Origin: Anaerocolumna xylanovorans DSM 12503
Lineage (GTDB): Bacteria; Bacillota; Clostridia; Lachnospirales; Lachnospiraceae
Assembly: GCF_900143645.1 (NCBI RefSeq)
Contig: NZ_FRFD01000008.1
Span: 258,494-322,493 of the forward strand
Reading direction: 5' to 3'
Length of the DNA stretch: 64,000 nt
Made by a program: the position numbers and the translations under genes. This document shows, piece after piece, positions 25,250 to 33,988 of this stretch. The notes under the pieces are model-generated. The model worked only from the letters and a program-made list of their open reading frames with translations. It was not told the DNA's origin and did not search any database. The stretch's first letter is position 1. Each line of letters begins with the position of its first letter.

Positions 25250-26464
25250 ATGTTTAAAATCAATGAGAATTATCTGAAACTGCCGGGAAGCTACCTTTTT
25301 TCCGATATTGCAAAGAAAGTAAAAGCTTTCGGGGAAGCCAATCCGGATAAGAAAATCATTCGTTTAGGTATTGGCGATGTAACCCTTCCCCTTGCACCAG
25401 CCGTTATTTCTGCCCTTCACAAAGCAACGGATGAAATGGCTGTGAAGGACACATTTAAGGGCTATTCACCGGATCTTGGATATGAGTTTTTAAGAAGCCT
25501 GATTGCAGAACATGATTATAAGGCAAGGGGAGTAGAGCTTGCCCTTGATGAAATCTTTATCAGTGACGGTGCCAAGAGTGATTCTGCCAATATTCAGGAA
25601 ATCTTCGGACAGGATAACAAAATTGCCGTATGCGACCCTGTTTATCCTGTTTATGTGGACTCCAATGTTATGGCAGGAAGAACAGGAGATTACCTTTCTG
25701 AAACAGGAAAATGGACAAAGGTAATTTATATGCCTTGTACCAAGGAAACGAATTTTGCACCGGAATTCCCGAAGGAAGAGCCGGATATTATTTATCTGTG
25801 CTTCCCTAATAACCCCACCGGCTCCACGGTCAATAAGAAACAGCTTCAGGAATGGGTGGATTATGCGAATAAGGTTGGTGCGGTGATTATTTATGATGCT
25901 GCTTATGAGGCCTATATCTCCGAAGAGGATGTTCCTCATACCATCTATGAATGTGAAGGTGCAAAGACCTGTGCCATAGAGCTTAGAAGTTTTTCTAAAA
26001 ATGCCGGATTTACCGGTACAAGACTTGGATTTACGGTAATACCCAAGGAATTAAAGGCAGGAGAGGTTTCACTTAACAGTCTGTGGGCAAGACGTCACGG
26101 CACTAAGTTCAATGGAGCACCCTATATCATTCAGGCAGCAGGAGCAGCCGTATACAGCGAAGAAGGAAAGAAGCAGACCAGGGAACAGATTGCTTATTAC
26201 ATGAACAATGCCCGTGTTATCAAAGAAGGGCTGGAGAGTTCCGGCTATACCGTATCCGGCGGTGTGAATGCACCTTATATCTGGTTAAAGACACCGGATA
26301 AGATGACCTCCTGGGAATACTTTGATTACCTGTTAAAAGAGGCAAATGTTGTAGGCACACCCGGTTCCGGCTTTGGCCCCAGCGGAGAAGGCTACTTCAG
26401 ACTGACAGCTTTTGGAACCTATGAAAATACTGTAGAAGCTATTGAACGTATAAAGAAATTATGA
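25250..26464 (+). CDS. dapL: LL-diaminopimelate aminotransferase
   Basis: A 404-residue fold-type I PLP enzyme. It has IRLGIGDVTLPLAPAV near the start, ISDGAKSD, CFPNNPTGS, DAAYEAYI and the PLP-binding lysine K250 in RSFSKNAGFTGTRLGF. This set is specific to DapL, which converts tetrahydrodipicolinate directly to LL-diaminopimelate, bypassing DapC/D/E. The product is the substrate of DapF upstream. The stop overlaps the next gene (ATGA at 26461-26464). ATG 25250 has no strong ribosome-binding site; the best candidate upstream is the GGGTG of the repeat end. Confidence 0.95.
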   Translation: MFKINENYLKLPGSYLFSDIAKKVKAFGEANPDKKIIRLGIGDVTLPLAPAVISALHKATDEMAVKDTFKGYSPDLGYEFLRSLIAEHDYKARGVELALDEIFISDGAKSDSANIQEIFGQDNKIAVCDPVYPVYVDSNVMAGRTGDYLSETGKWTKVIYMPCTKETNFAPEFPKEEPDIIYLCFPNNPTGSTVNKKQLQEWVDYANKVGAVIIYDAAYEAYISEEDVPHTIYECEGAKTCAIELRSFSKNAGFTGTRLGFTVIPKELKAGEVSLNSLWARRHGTKFNGAPYIIQAAGAAVYSEEGKKQTREQIAYYMNNARVIKEGLESSGYTVSGGVNAPYIWLKTPDKMTSWEYFDYLLKEANVVGTPGSGFGPSGEGYFRLTAFGTYENTVEAIERIKKL

Positions 26465-27522
26465 TTTATCCGAATTTTATAACCGGGAATGACCTCATAG
26501 CCGTTGCCGCACCTTCTGACGGAAACCAGGAAAAAACAGATTTTAACAGACTTGATAATGCTGTATTAAACTTTAAAAACAGAGGTTTTCAGGTGATTGA
26601 AGGCCCGCTGGTACGTAAGAGTGAGAAAGGGCGAAGCGGCAGCGGAAAAGATAGAGGCAAAGAATTAAATGATCTTTTGAAAAACAAGGAAATTAAGTGG
26701 ATTATAGGAACAAAGGGCGGAGACTTTCTGGTGGAGATGCTCCCATACTTTGATTATGAAGCTATAAAAAGGCGTCCTGTCTGGTATCAGGGCTTTTCGG
26801 ACAATACAGGGCTGACCTTTACCATTACTACTAGGTGTGATATTGCAACCATATATGGCAGTAATTTTAACAGCTTTGGAATGAGCGAATGGCATCCTGC
26901 CTTGGAAAATAACTTAAAGGTACTTATGGGAAAAAATACTTTGTCAGGAGAAGCAGCCCTTACGGGAGAATCTCTCCTTGCAGGAAGTGCCGTTCTGCAA
27001 GAGAGCTTTGATTTGTATGAAGACGGTTATTATGACAGAATTACCGGTCTTGAAGGCTATGTACTGACAAAGCCTGTTGTACTAAAGCAAATTGCCGGAA
27101 AGGAAGGAGAACCCGTAAAGGGACGGCTTCTTGGAGGCTGTCTTGATGTCCTGTTAAACCTTTGCGGGACCCGGTTTGATAATACACTTTCTTTTATCGA
27201 AGGGTATAAGGAAGATGGAATCCTTTGGTACCTGGAAAGCTTTGCCTTAAACAGCGACAGCTTAATCAGGGGTCTGTGGCAGCTTAAGGAAGCCGGATGG
27301 TTTCAGTATGCGAAAGGCTTTGTATTTGGAAGATCTGCCTTCTGCGAAGAGAGCTACGGCATCTCCTATGAAGAAGCGGTAACCTCGGTGGTAAAGGATG
27401 TTCCCATTATAATAAATGCAGATATCGGACATAAGGCGCCCAGTCTGACTATTATAAACGGCAGTATGGGAAGCTTTGTGTGCAGGGACGGTAAGGGAAG
27501 TCTTACAATGGAATACCGGTAA
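26461..27522 (+). CDS. LD-carboxypeptidase (peptidase family S66)
   Basis: A 353-residue protein with S66 features: AVAAPSDGN, the long GGxF-type IIGTKGGDFLVEMLPYFDY, and the nucleophile Ser in WYQGFSDNTGL. The Glu in ILWYLESFAL and the His in NADIGHKAP complete the Ser-Glu-His triad. S66 enzymes cleave the L-to-D bond of murein tetrapeptides (LdcA) or detoxify microcin C-like compounds (MccF). The overlap with dapL supports a murein-recycling role that returns diaminopimelate peptides. The MccF alternative cannot be excluded from sequence. Confidence 0.86.
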   Translation: MIYPNFITGNDLIAVAAPSDGNQEKTDFNRLDNAVLNFKNRGFQVIEGPLVRKSEKGRSGSGKDRGKELNDLLKNKEIKWIIGTKGGDFLVEMLPYFDYEAIKRRPVWYQGFSDNTGLTFTITTRCDIATIYGSNFNSFGMSEWHPALENNLKVLMGKNTLSGEAALTGESLLAGSAVLQESFDLYEDGYYDRITGLEGYVLTKPVVLKQIAGKEGEPVKGRLLGGCLDVLLNLCGTRFDNTLSFIEGYKEDGILWYLESFALNSDSLIRGLWQLKEAGWFQYAKGFVFGRSAFCEESYGISYEEAVTSVVKDVPIIINADIGHKAPSLTIINGSMGSFVCRDGKGSLTMEYR

Positions 27523-27585
27523 GCATAGAATGCAGCAGCTTTCTGCACTGTTTTAGAAGTTTAGTGTGAAAAAGTAAATTACCCC

Positions 27586-27614
27586 TTGCCAGATAATATT
27601 TAATGTGATATTAT
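27586..27614 (+). promoter_or_regulatory. promoter of the T-box/aspS-gatCAB operon
   Basis: TTGCCA (27586-27591), 17-base spacer, TATTAT (27609-27614), just upstream of the T-box leader. Confidence 0.65.
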
Positions 27615-27639
27615 AGCTTACAAATAAAATTTTGTAATT

Positions 27640-27957
27640 GAATATTTATAAAGGCTAAGAAAGAGACTGACCTTTGGGGATTTCACTTATTAACAGGAAT
27701 GGCACGCCACCGACTGAGAGCATGCCTTTGGTGATAGCTATTGGAAGGAACACTCTGGAGCCCATAAGCTGAAAAAATTATAGTAGGTTTATGCGCGGCA
27801 CGCGTTAAGTGCTATGAGAGGAAAGTTTACTTTCAACGCGGGTGGTACCGCGGGTTATTCTCTTAACGTAAGACGATTGCCTTTTGCAGTTGCTGTTGAA
27901 TTCCCGTCCCGGATATTTATGTGTTTTTTCGCATGAATATCCGGGACTTATTTTTTT
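27640..27957 (+). promoter_or_regulatory. T-box riboswitch, probable Asn specifier
   Basis: The T-box core TGGTACCGCG is at 27843-27852 and would pair with uncharged tRNA acceptor ends. Upstream, GACTGAGAGCATG and the GGTGATAGCTATTGGAAGGAACACTCTGGAG region form stem I. In the specifier loop the codon after GGAAGG reads AAC (27749-27751), the Asn codon. A terminator (27906-27957) follows, with the antiterminator region between. Uncharged tRNA(Asn) would therefore raise expression of the downstream genes. The Asn assignment is by pattern and context rather than folding. Confidence 0.9.
27906..27957 (+). terminator. regulatory terminator of the T-box
   Basis: GTCCCGGATATTTATG pairs with CATGAATATCCGGGAC (27932-27947), followed by TTATTTTTTT. 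This is the alternative fold to the T-box antiterminator. Confidence 0.9.
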
Positions 27958-28024
27958 AGCCAAAACCCTGAAACACAATGCCAGGCAGCTGCCTGATGAA
28001 TGAATGGACTTAAGGAGGAGCACA

Positions 28025-29365
28025 ATGGAGTTTGTAAAAGGAATTAAGGAAAAAGAAACAGTAGAGATCAGTGATATACTCACCGGTGGCTGGTTTGACA
28101 GGGAAGTATCTGTAAGAGGAGCTGTCCACACGGTAAGGGATATGGGGGAATTCTCCTTTGTGGTTCTTCGCAAGTATGAAGGCCTGGTGCAGTGTGTTTT
28201 TGAGGACGGCAAGGTAGAAGGCATGGAAGCTAAGACCGTCAGGGAAGGAATGACCATTGAAGTAAAAGGAGCAGTATCCAGGGAAGAGAGGGCACCGGGT
28301 GGTTTTGAATTAAGGGTTTCAGAAGTCAAGGTACTTTCAGAGCCTGCAAAGGATTCCGTAATGCCCATTCCCATCAGTAAATGGAAAATGAGTACCTCAT
28401 TGGAAACCAAGCTTTCCTTACGTCCCATAGCATTAAGGAATATAAGAGAGAGAGCCATTTTTAAGATACAGGAAGGAATTGTAAGAGGATTCCGTGATTT
28501 CTTATTCCGGAATCATTTTACCGAAATACGGACACCTAAGATTGTGGCCGGAAATGCAGAAGGCGGTGCCAATGTATTTAAGTTAGAGTACTTTGGGAAG
28601 AAAGCTTTCTTAGCCCAGAGTCCCCAGGTATATAAGCAGACCATGGTCGGGGTATATGACAGGGTATTCGAGGCAGCACCGGTATTCCGTGCAGAAAAGC
28701 ATAACACTACAAGACATTTGAATGAGTACACCAGTCTTGACTTTGAGATGGGGTATATCGATGGCTTTGAAGATATCATGGATATGGAGGCAGCAATTCT
28801 TACCTATATTTTTGAATTGCTGAAAAAAGAATACCAGAAGGAGCTTAAGCTGTTGAATATAGAACTGCCTTCCACAGAGAACATACCGGCAGTAAGATTT
28901 GACGAAGCAAAACAGCTGGTATCTGAAAAATATAACCGTAAGATAAAAAACCCCTATGATTTAGAGCCGGAGGAAGAGATTCTGATCGGAAGGTATTTTA
29001 AAGAGGAATATGGCAGTGATTTTGTGTTTGTAACCCATTATCCTTCCAAGAAAAGACCCTTCTATGCAATGGATGACCCGGCAGACAATAAATTCACCTT
29101 AAGCTTTGACCTGTTATTTAAGGGGATGGAAGTAACCACCGGCGGACAGAGAATTCACAGTTACGAAGCACAGGTGGAAAAGATGCTAAAGAGAGGAATG
29201 GACCCGGCGGATTTTACCGATTATCTGATGATATTCAAGCATGGTATGCCTCCTCACGGCGGTCTTGGAATCGGACTGGAACGTCTGACTATGAAGATAT
29301 TAGATGAACAGAATGTAAGGGAAACCACTCTGTTTCCAAGGGACGTATCAAGACTGGAGCCTTAA
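28025..29365 (+). CDS. aspS2: aspartyl-tRNA synthetase, archaeal/non-discriminating type
   Basis: Start set at ATG 28025, six bases after AAGGAGG; ATG 28004 lies before that site. The 446-residue protein has an OB-fold anticodon-binding domain (about 20-110: VSVRGAVHTVRDMGEFSFVVLR) and a class II catalytic core (motif 2 FRAEKHNTTRHLNEYTSLDFEMG; motif 3 GGLGIGLERLTM). It lacks the bacterial GAD insertion, so it is the compact archaeal type. In this family such enzymes often charge both tRNA(Asp) and tRNA(Asn). Directly downstream gatC, gatA and gatB encode the amidotransferase that converts Asp-tRNA(Asn) to Asn-tRNA(Asn), and the T-box reads Asn, so a non-discriminating role is strongly supported by context. 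It is not an AsnRS as judged by the operon, though the two are close relatives. Confidence 0.88.
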   Translation: MEFVKGIKEKETVEISDILTGGWFDREVSVRGAVHTVRDMGEFSFVVLRKYEGLVQCVFEDGKVEGMEAKTVREGMTIEVKGAVSREERAPGGFELRVSEVKVLSEPAKDSVMPIPISKWKMSTSLETKLSLRPIALRNIRERAIFKIQEGIVRGFRDFLFRNHFTEIRTPKIVAGNAEGGANVFKLEYFGKKAFLAQSPQVYKQTMVGVYDRVFEAAPVFRAEKHNTTRHLNEYTSLDFEMGYIDGFEDIMDMEAAILTYIFELLKKEYQKELKLLNIELPSTENIPAVRFDEAKQLVSEKYNRKIKNPYDLEPEEEILIGRYFKEEYGSDFVFVTHYPSKKRPFYAMDDPADNKFTLSFDLLFKGMEVTTGGQRIHSYEAQVEKMLKRGMDPADFTDYLMIFKHGMPPHGGLGIGLERLTMKILDEQNVRETTLFPRDVSRLEP

Positions 29366-29462
29366 TAATAAAGCTGGATTAGGTTCAAAGTAATTAAATT
29401 GAGGCACAGATAAAAATATAAAAAGTCCCTGTAAATGTGAGAGGGACGGACAGGAGGCAATA

Positions 29463-29750
29463 GTGGAAATTACGGATAAAACCATAGAATATGTTGCAGC
29501 CCTTGCAAAACTTGAGCTGACACAGGAGGAAAAAGAAAAGGCAAAGACGGACCTCGGAAGCATAATAGGATATATGGCAACGATGAATGAACTGGATACC
29601 GAAGGGATAAAACCCATGTCCCATGTGTTCCCTATCCATAATGTATTCCGGGAAGACGTTGTAGAAAACGGACCTGACAGGGATGCTCTTCTTGAAAATG
29701 CACCGGCTAAGAAGGACGGATGCTTTATGGTACCTAAGACAGTTGAGTAG
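29463..29750 (+). CDS. gatC: Asp/Glu-tRNA amidotransferase subunit C
   Basis: A 95-residue protein beginning at GTG 29463, five bases after AGGAGG. Its sequence (ITDKTIEYVAALAKLELTQEEKE..., then LDTEGIKPMSHVFPI.NVFREDVV) matches GatC, which wraps around GatA and stabilises the GatAB complex. The operon order aspS, gatC, gatA, gatB is as expected for the indirect aminoacylation pathway. Confidence 0.93.
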   Translation: MEITDKTIEYVAALAKLELTQEEKEKAKTDLGSIIGYMATMNELDTEGIKPMSHVFPIHNVFREDVVENGPDRDALLENAPAKKDGCFMVPKTVE

Positions 29751-29785
29751 CAGATAAGTTTAGCAAGTAAGAAAAGAGGTCAAGC

Positions 29786-31237
29786 ATGGATATTACCAAA
29801 TTATCAGCCCTGGAATTGGGAAAGAAAATCAAAGAAAAAGAAATATCAGCAGCAGAGGCAGTCAGTCTTCAGATAGACAGGATAAAAGAAAAGGATTCAG
29901 AATATAACTGCTATATATCAGTTCTGGAGGAAAGGGCTTTATCAGAAGCGAAGGAAGTACAAAAAAGAATCGATGGCGGTGAATTGGCAGATGCTCCTTT
30001 AGCGGGAGTACCTATTGCAGTAAAGGACAATATCTGCACCAAAGGGATAAAGACCACTTGCGGTTCTAAAATATTATATAACTTTATACCGCCCTATAAC
30101 GCTACTGTAGTAGAGAAATTAAAGGCCCAGGGAGCGGTTATCATAGGTAAGACCAATATGGACGAGTTCGCCATGGGAAGCACCACAGAGACTTCTTATT
30201 TCGGGATTACCAAAAATCCCAGGAACACGGAGCATGTACCCGGAGGTTCCAGCGGCGGTTCTGCGGCGGCAGTTGCGGCAGATGAAGCTTTTTATGCGTT
30301 AGGCTCTGACACCGGCGGTTCTATCAGGCAGCCCAGTGCTTTCTGCGGTGTAACAGGTATTAAGCCCACCTATGGTACCGTATCCCGTTATGGACTTGTA
30401 GCCTATGCCTCTTCCTTAGACCAGATAGGACCTATCGGAAAGAATGTGGCGGACTGTGCGGCAGCACTTGACATTATATCCGGTCATGATAAGAAGGATT
30501 CCACCAGCGTTCCTACAGAAAGCTATGGTTATTTAAAAGTGCTGGGTGAGGACATTAAGGGAATGAAGATAGGAATTCCGAAAGGGTATCTTGGAAGCGG
30601 GCTTTCGGAAGAAATCAAGAGAAGTATCTTAGCAGCAGCAAAGGAACTGGAAAAGCAGGGCGCTTCTATTGAAGAATTCGACCTGGAGGCTGTGGAATAT
30701 GCCATTCCTGCCTATTATGTAATTGCATCCGCAGAAGCCAGCTCAAACCTTTCCCGTTATGACGGTATCAAATACGGATTCCGCACAGAGGATTTTGAAG
30801 GACTTCAGGAGGTCTATAAGAAGACCAGAAGCGAAGGCTTTGGCAATGAGGTAAAGCGCAGAATGATGATTGGTGCTTTTGTGCTAAGCTCCGGTTATTA
30901 TGATGCTTACTATAACAAGGCATTAAGGGTAAAAGCCCTGATTAAGGAAGGTTTTGACAGAGCTTTTGATAAATATGATATTATACTTGGTCCCACAGCA
31001 CCGGCTACAGCACCGAGAATCGGAGAGAGCTTATCCGATCCCTTACAGATGTATCTTGGAGATATCTATACCGTATCTGTTAACCTTACAGGGCTTCCGG
31101 CTATCAGTCTTCCCTGCGGAACAGATAAGATGGGGCTTCCTATCGGACTTCAGCTGATCGGAAAGCATTTTGGCGAAAGAGATATCTTAAAAGCGGCTTA
31201 CCTCTTTGAACAAACAAGAAAGGAAGTGGTGCTATGA
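29786..31237 (+). CDS. gatA: Asp/Glu-tRNA amidotransferase subunit A
   Basis: A 483-residue amidase-signature enzyme. The Ser-cisSer-Lys triad is visible as K80 (AVKDNICTKG), S155 (GGSSGGSAAAV) and S179 (SDTGGSIRQP). GatA releases ammonia from glutamine, which travels to GatB for amidation of misacylated tRNA. It follows gatC by 35 bases with an AAGAGG site and overlaps gatB by four bases (ATGA at 31234-31237). Confidence 0.96.
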   Translation: MDITKLSALELGKKIKEKEISAAEAVSLQIDRIKEKDSEYNCYISVLEERALSEAKEVQKRIDGGELADAPLAGVPIAVKDNICTKGIKTTCGSKILYNFIPPYNATVVEKLKAQGAVIIGKTNMDEFAMGSTTETSYFGITKNPRNTEHVPGGSSGGSAAAVAADEAFYALGSDTGGSIRQPSAFCGVTGIKPTYGTVSRYGLVAYASSLDQIGPIGKNVADCAAALDIISGHDKKDSTSVPTESYGYLKVLGEDIKGMKIGIPKGYLGSGLSEEIKRSILAAAKELEKQGASIEEFDLEAVEYAIPAYYVIASAEASSNLSRYDGIKYGFRTEDFEGLQEVYKKTRSEGFGNEVKRRMMIGAFVLSSGYYDAYYNKALRVKALIKEGFDRAFDKYDIILGPTAPATAPRIGESLSDPLQMYLGDIYTVSVNLTGLPAISLPCGTDKMGLPIGLQLIGKHFGERDILKAAYLFEQTRKEVVL

Positions 31238-32664
31238 AAACATACGAAACCGTCATAGGTCTGGAAGTCCATGTAGAGCTGGCAACGAAGACGAAAATCT
31301 TCTGCGGCTGCACCACTTTGTTCGGCGGAGAACCTAACACCCATTGCTGTCCGGTGTGTACCGGTATGCCGGGAACTCTTCCCGTATTAAACGGAAAGGT
31401 TGTGGAATTTGCCATTGCGGCAGGACTTGCCACGGGCTGCGAGATAAACCAGAACTGCAAATTCGACCGTAAGAATTACTTCTATCCCGACCTTCCAAAG
31501 GCTTATCAGGTATCGCAGTTATATCTTCCTATCTGCCACGACGGAGGAATTGAGATTGAAACTTCCGCAGGAAAGAAAGTGGTTGGAATTCATGAAATCC
31601 ATATGGAAGAGGATGCCGGTAAGCTGATACATGACCCGTGGGAAGATTGTACTTTAGTGGATTACAACCGCTGCGGCGTTCCTTTAATTGAGATTGTAAG
31701 TGATCCGGATATGAGAAGTGCCGAAGAGGTTATTGCCTATCTGGAGAAACTTAAGCTTATATTGCAATATCTTGGAGTATCCGACTGCAAGATGCAGGAG
31801 GGCTCTCTAAGAGCAGATATTAACCTTTCTGTCAGGGAGATGGGAGCGAAGGAATTCGGGACCAGAACAGAAATGAAGAATATGAACTCCTTTAAGGCTA
31901 TTGCGAGAGCCATTGAAGGAGAAAGAAAGCGTCAGATAGAGGTACTGGAATATGGCAAGGTGATCACTCAGGAAACCAGGCGCTGGGATGATAACAAAGA
32001 TACCAGCTTTGCTATGCGTTCCAAGGAGGATGCACAGGATTACCGCTACTTCCCCGAGCCTGACCTGGTGCCTATTGTAATTAGTGATGAATGGCTTTTA
32101 GAGATTGAGAACCGCCAGCCCGAGCTTCGGGATGAGAAGATGCTCCGCTATGAGAAAGAATATGACATTCCTGCTTATGATGCAGGCATTATAACAGGTT
32201 CCAAGCACCTGGCAGACCTTTTTGAAGAAACCGTTGCCCTCTGCGGCAGACCGAAGGAAGTCTCCAACTGGCTGATGGTAGAGACCATGCGCCTGTTAAA
32301 GGAAGAGGAGAAGGAGCCGGAGGATATTACCTTTAGTGCAGAGCATCTTGCGGGACTGATAAAGCTCATTGGAGACAATAAGATTAACAGGACAGTTGCC
32401 AAGGAAGTATTTGAGAAGATATTCAAGGACAACATTGATCCGGTTAAATATGTGGAGGAAAAGGGACTTTCCATGGTAAGTGATGAGGGAGTATTAAAAG
32501 CCACCATCGAAAAGATTATTGCAGAAAACCCTGCCTCTGTAAATGACTATAGAAGCGGCAAGGAAAAGGCACTTGGTTTCTTAGTGGGCCAGACTATGAA
32601 GGAAATGAAGGGAAAAGCAGACCCAGGTGCAATTAACAAAATTTTAAAGGAATTACTGGATTAA
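31234..32664 (+). CDS. gatB: Asp/Glu-tRNA amidotransferase subunit B
   Basis: A 476-residue protein starting YETVIGLEVHVELATKTKIFCGC. It has the kinase-like GatB core (PDLPKAYQVSQ, KMQEGSLRADINLSVR, YRYFPEPDL) and a C-terminal YqeY-like helical domain (FLVGQTMKEMKGKADPGAINKIL) that holds tRNA. GatB phosphorylates the Asp or Glu on tRNA and completes amidation with ammonia from GatA. The Zn-type CGC...CCPVC cysteines are present near the N-terminus. It is the last gene of the T-box operon. Confidence 0.96.
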   Translation: MKTYETVIGLEVHVELATKTKIFCGCTTLFGGEPNTHCCPVCTGMPGTLPVLNGKVVEFAIAAGLATGCEINQNCKFDRKNYFYPDLPKAYQVSQLYLPICHDGGIEIETSAGKKVVGIHEIHMEEDAGKLIHDPWEDCTLVDYNRCGVPLIEIVSDPDMRSAEEVIAYLEKLKLILQYLGVSDCKMQEGSLRADINLSVREMGAKEFGTRTEMKNMNSFKAIARAIEGERKRQIEVLEYGKVITQETRRWDDNKDTSFAMRSKEDAQDYRYFPEPDLVPIVISDEWLLEIENRQPELRDEKMLRYEKEYDIPAYDAGIITGSKHLADLFEETVALCGRPKEVSNWLMVETMRLLKEEEKEPEDITFSAEHLAGLIKLIGDNKINRTVAKEVFEKIFKDNIDPVKYVEEKGLSMVSDEGVLKATIEKIIAENPASVNDYRSGKEKALGFLVGQTMKEMKGKADPGAINKILKELLD

Positions 32665-32671
32665 TTATATA

Positions 32672-32715
32672 ATGGGGCTGCTGCATTTTAAATTTGCAGC
32701 AGCCCCATTGGTTTT
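32672..32715 (+). terminator. terminator of the gatCAB operon
   Basis: ATGGGGCTGCTGC (32672-32684) pairs with GCAGCAGCCCCAT (32696-32708), followed by TGGTTTT. A 170-base gap without visible gene precedes the next CDS. Confidence 0.85.
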
Positions 32716-32886
32716 ATGGGAGGTACGTGAGAGTGATTTTATAAGTATGAAATCCTGTTGTATGGAGTATCTTAAAGATAAAGAGGAAAATAAATACTTT
32801 GCCATTTTCCCATCCGAATGCTATAATTTAACAAGCGCAGTTTTTCACAGTATGTTCAGGTATTTACTTATCATAAGGAGGAATAT

Positions 32887-33912
32887 ATGGAAGATATTAG
32901 AGCAGTACCTTCTTTCCCGGAAGAAAAGATAAGGAAAAGAGGCATACCGGGAAGTACTTTAAAGCTGATAGCAATTTTTACAATGCTCATAGACCATACC
33001 GCTGCCGTGATATTAGAACAGATACTGGTGTCCAGAGGTTTTTTTGTTGCCTATTCCAATGCGTCCTTTGATAGTACAAATATTCAGATATATCAGATAT
33101 ATGAGTGGATGAGAAATATAGGCAGGATTGCATTTCCTATTTTTTGTTTTTTGCTGGTAGAGGGCTTTCGGTATACGAGTAATAAGAGAAAATATGCAAT
33201 AAGGTTGGGGCTGTTTGCACTTGTTTCAGAAATTCCCTTTGATCTGGCTTTTTATGAGAGGCTTTTTTATTCCTATCACCAGAATGTATTTTTTACTTTA
33301 CTCATAGGTTTTTTAGTGATATGGGGATTTCAGTTAATTGGAAGTAAATTAAGAGATAGAAAATGGCTTCCATTACTTTCCGCTGCCGGGGCAGCAGGAG
33401 CGGGATGGATTGCTTTTACCTCTCTGCAAAACGGAATGTATACGTATAACACTTTTATGGCCGGATTTACCGGCGAAGAGCTTTCTTCGGTAAGCTTTTC
33501 TATGGAAAAAAATGCAATGATTGGAACAGTAGTTGTTGTAGGAGCTGCCCTTTTGACAATGTATCTGGTACGAAGCAGAAAAGAAGAAATGGGTGTATTT
33601 CTGGCCGATTGTGCGGTACTGGCAGCGGGAATGCTGCTTGCTGATTTTTTGAATACGGATTATAGCGGCTTTGGGGTACTTACTATAGCTGTTATATATG
33701 CCCTTAGAAGAAATCCGGTTTCCTCCGGTGTAGGAGGATATATTGTATTAAATGTCATGTCTCTTTCAGAACTTGCCGCAATTTTTGCCCTGGTACCGAT
33801 AGCCCTATACAATGGGGAGAGAGGATTAAAGCTGAAATATATATTCTATGCTTTCTATCCTGTTCATTTGTTTATACTTTACCTGATATGCAGGGCAATG
33901 AATATTATATAG
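32887..33912 (+). CDS. TraX-family membrane protein
   Basis: A 341-residue membrane protein with eight to nine hydrophobic helices. The start STLKLIAIFTMLIDHTAAVI and later RNIGRIAFPIFCFLLVEGFRYTSNKRKYAIRLGLFALVSEIPFD match the TraX family, first known from F-pilin N-acetylation. Chromosomal clostridial members are common and are thought to be membrane acyltransferases of unknown substrate. Nothing around it suggests a conjugative element. AAGGAGG lies before ATG 32887, and a terminator follows the gene. Confidence 0.8.
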   Translation: MEDIRAVPSFPEEKIRKRGIPGSTLKLIAIFTMLIDHTAAVILEQILVSRGFFVAYSNASFDSTNIQIYQIYEWMRNIGRIAFPIFCFLLVEGFRYTSNKRKYAIRLGLFALVSEIPFDLAFYERLFYSYHQNVFFTLLIGFLVIWGFQLIGSKLRDRKWLPLLSAAGAAGAGWIAFTSLQNGMYTYNTFMAGFTGEELSSVSFSMEKNAMIGTVVVVGAALLTMYLVRSRKEEMGVFLADCAVLAAGMLLADFLNTDYSGFGVLTIAVIYALRRNPVSSGVGGYIVLNVMSLSELAAIFALVPIALYNGERGLKLKYIFYAFYPVHLFILYLICRAMNII

Positions 33913-33942
33913 CACTTAGAACCAGATATATCCGATAATATT

Positions 33943-33988
33943 AGCCGCAGCAAAGGGGTGTACCGAAAACCCTTACTGCGGCTTTTTA
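33943..33988. terminator. terminator between convergent traX-like and fliK-like genes
   Basis: AGCCGCAG (33943-33950) pairs with CTGCGGCT (33976-33983), with additional AAGGGG/CCCTT pairing, followed by TTTTTA. It overlaps the last codons of the minus-strand gene. Confidence 0.7.

Noticed and set aside
32672..32932. 86-codon plus-strand frame after gatB
   Set aside because: It starts inside the gatB terminator and overlaps the TraX-like gene; no ribosome-binding site or recognisable protein.
32887..33912. Conjugative element suggested by the TraX-like gene
   Set aside because: No other transfer, integrase or attachment-site features surround it; chromosomal TraX-like genes are common in Clostridia.
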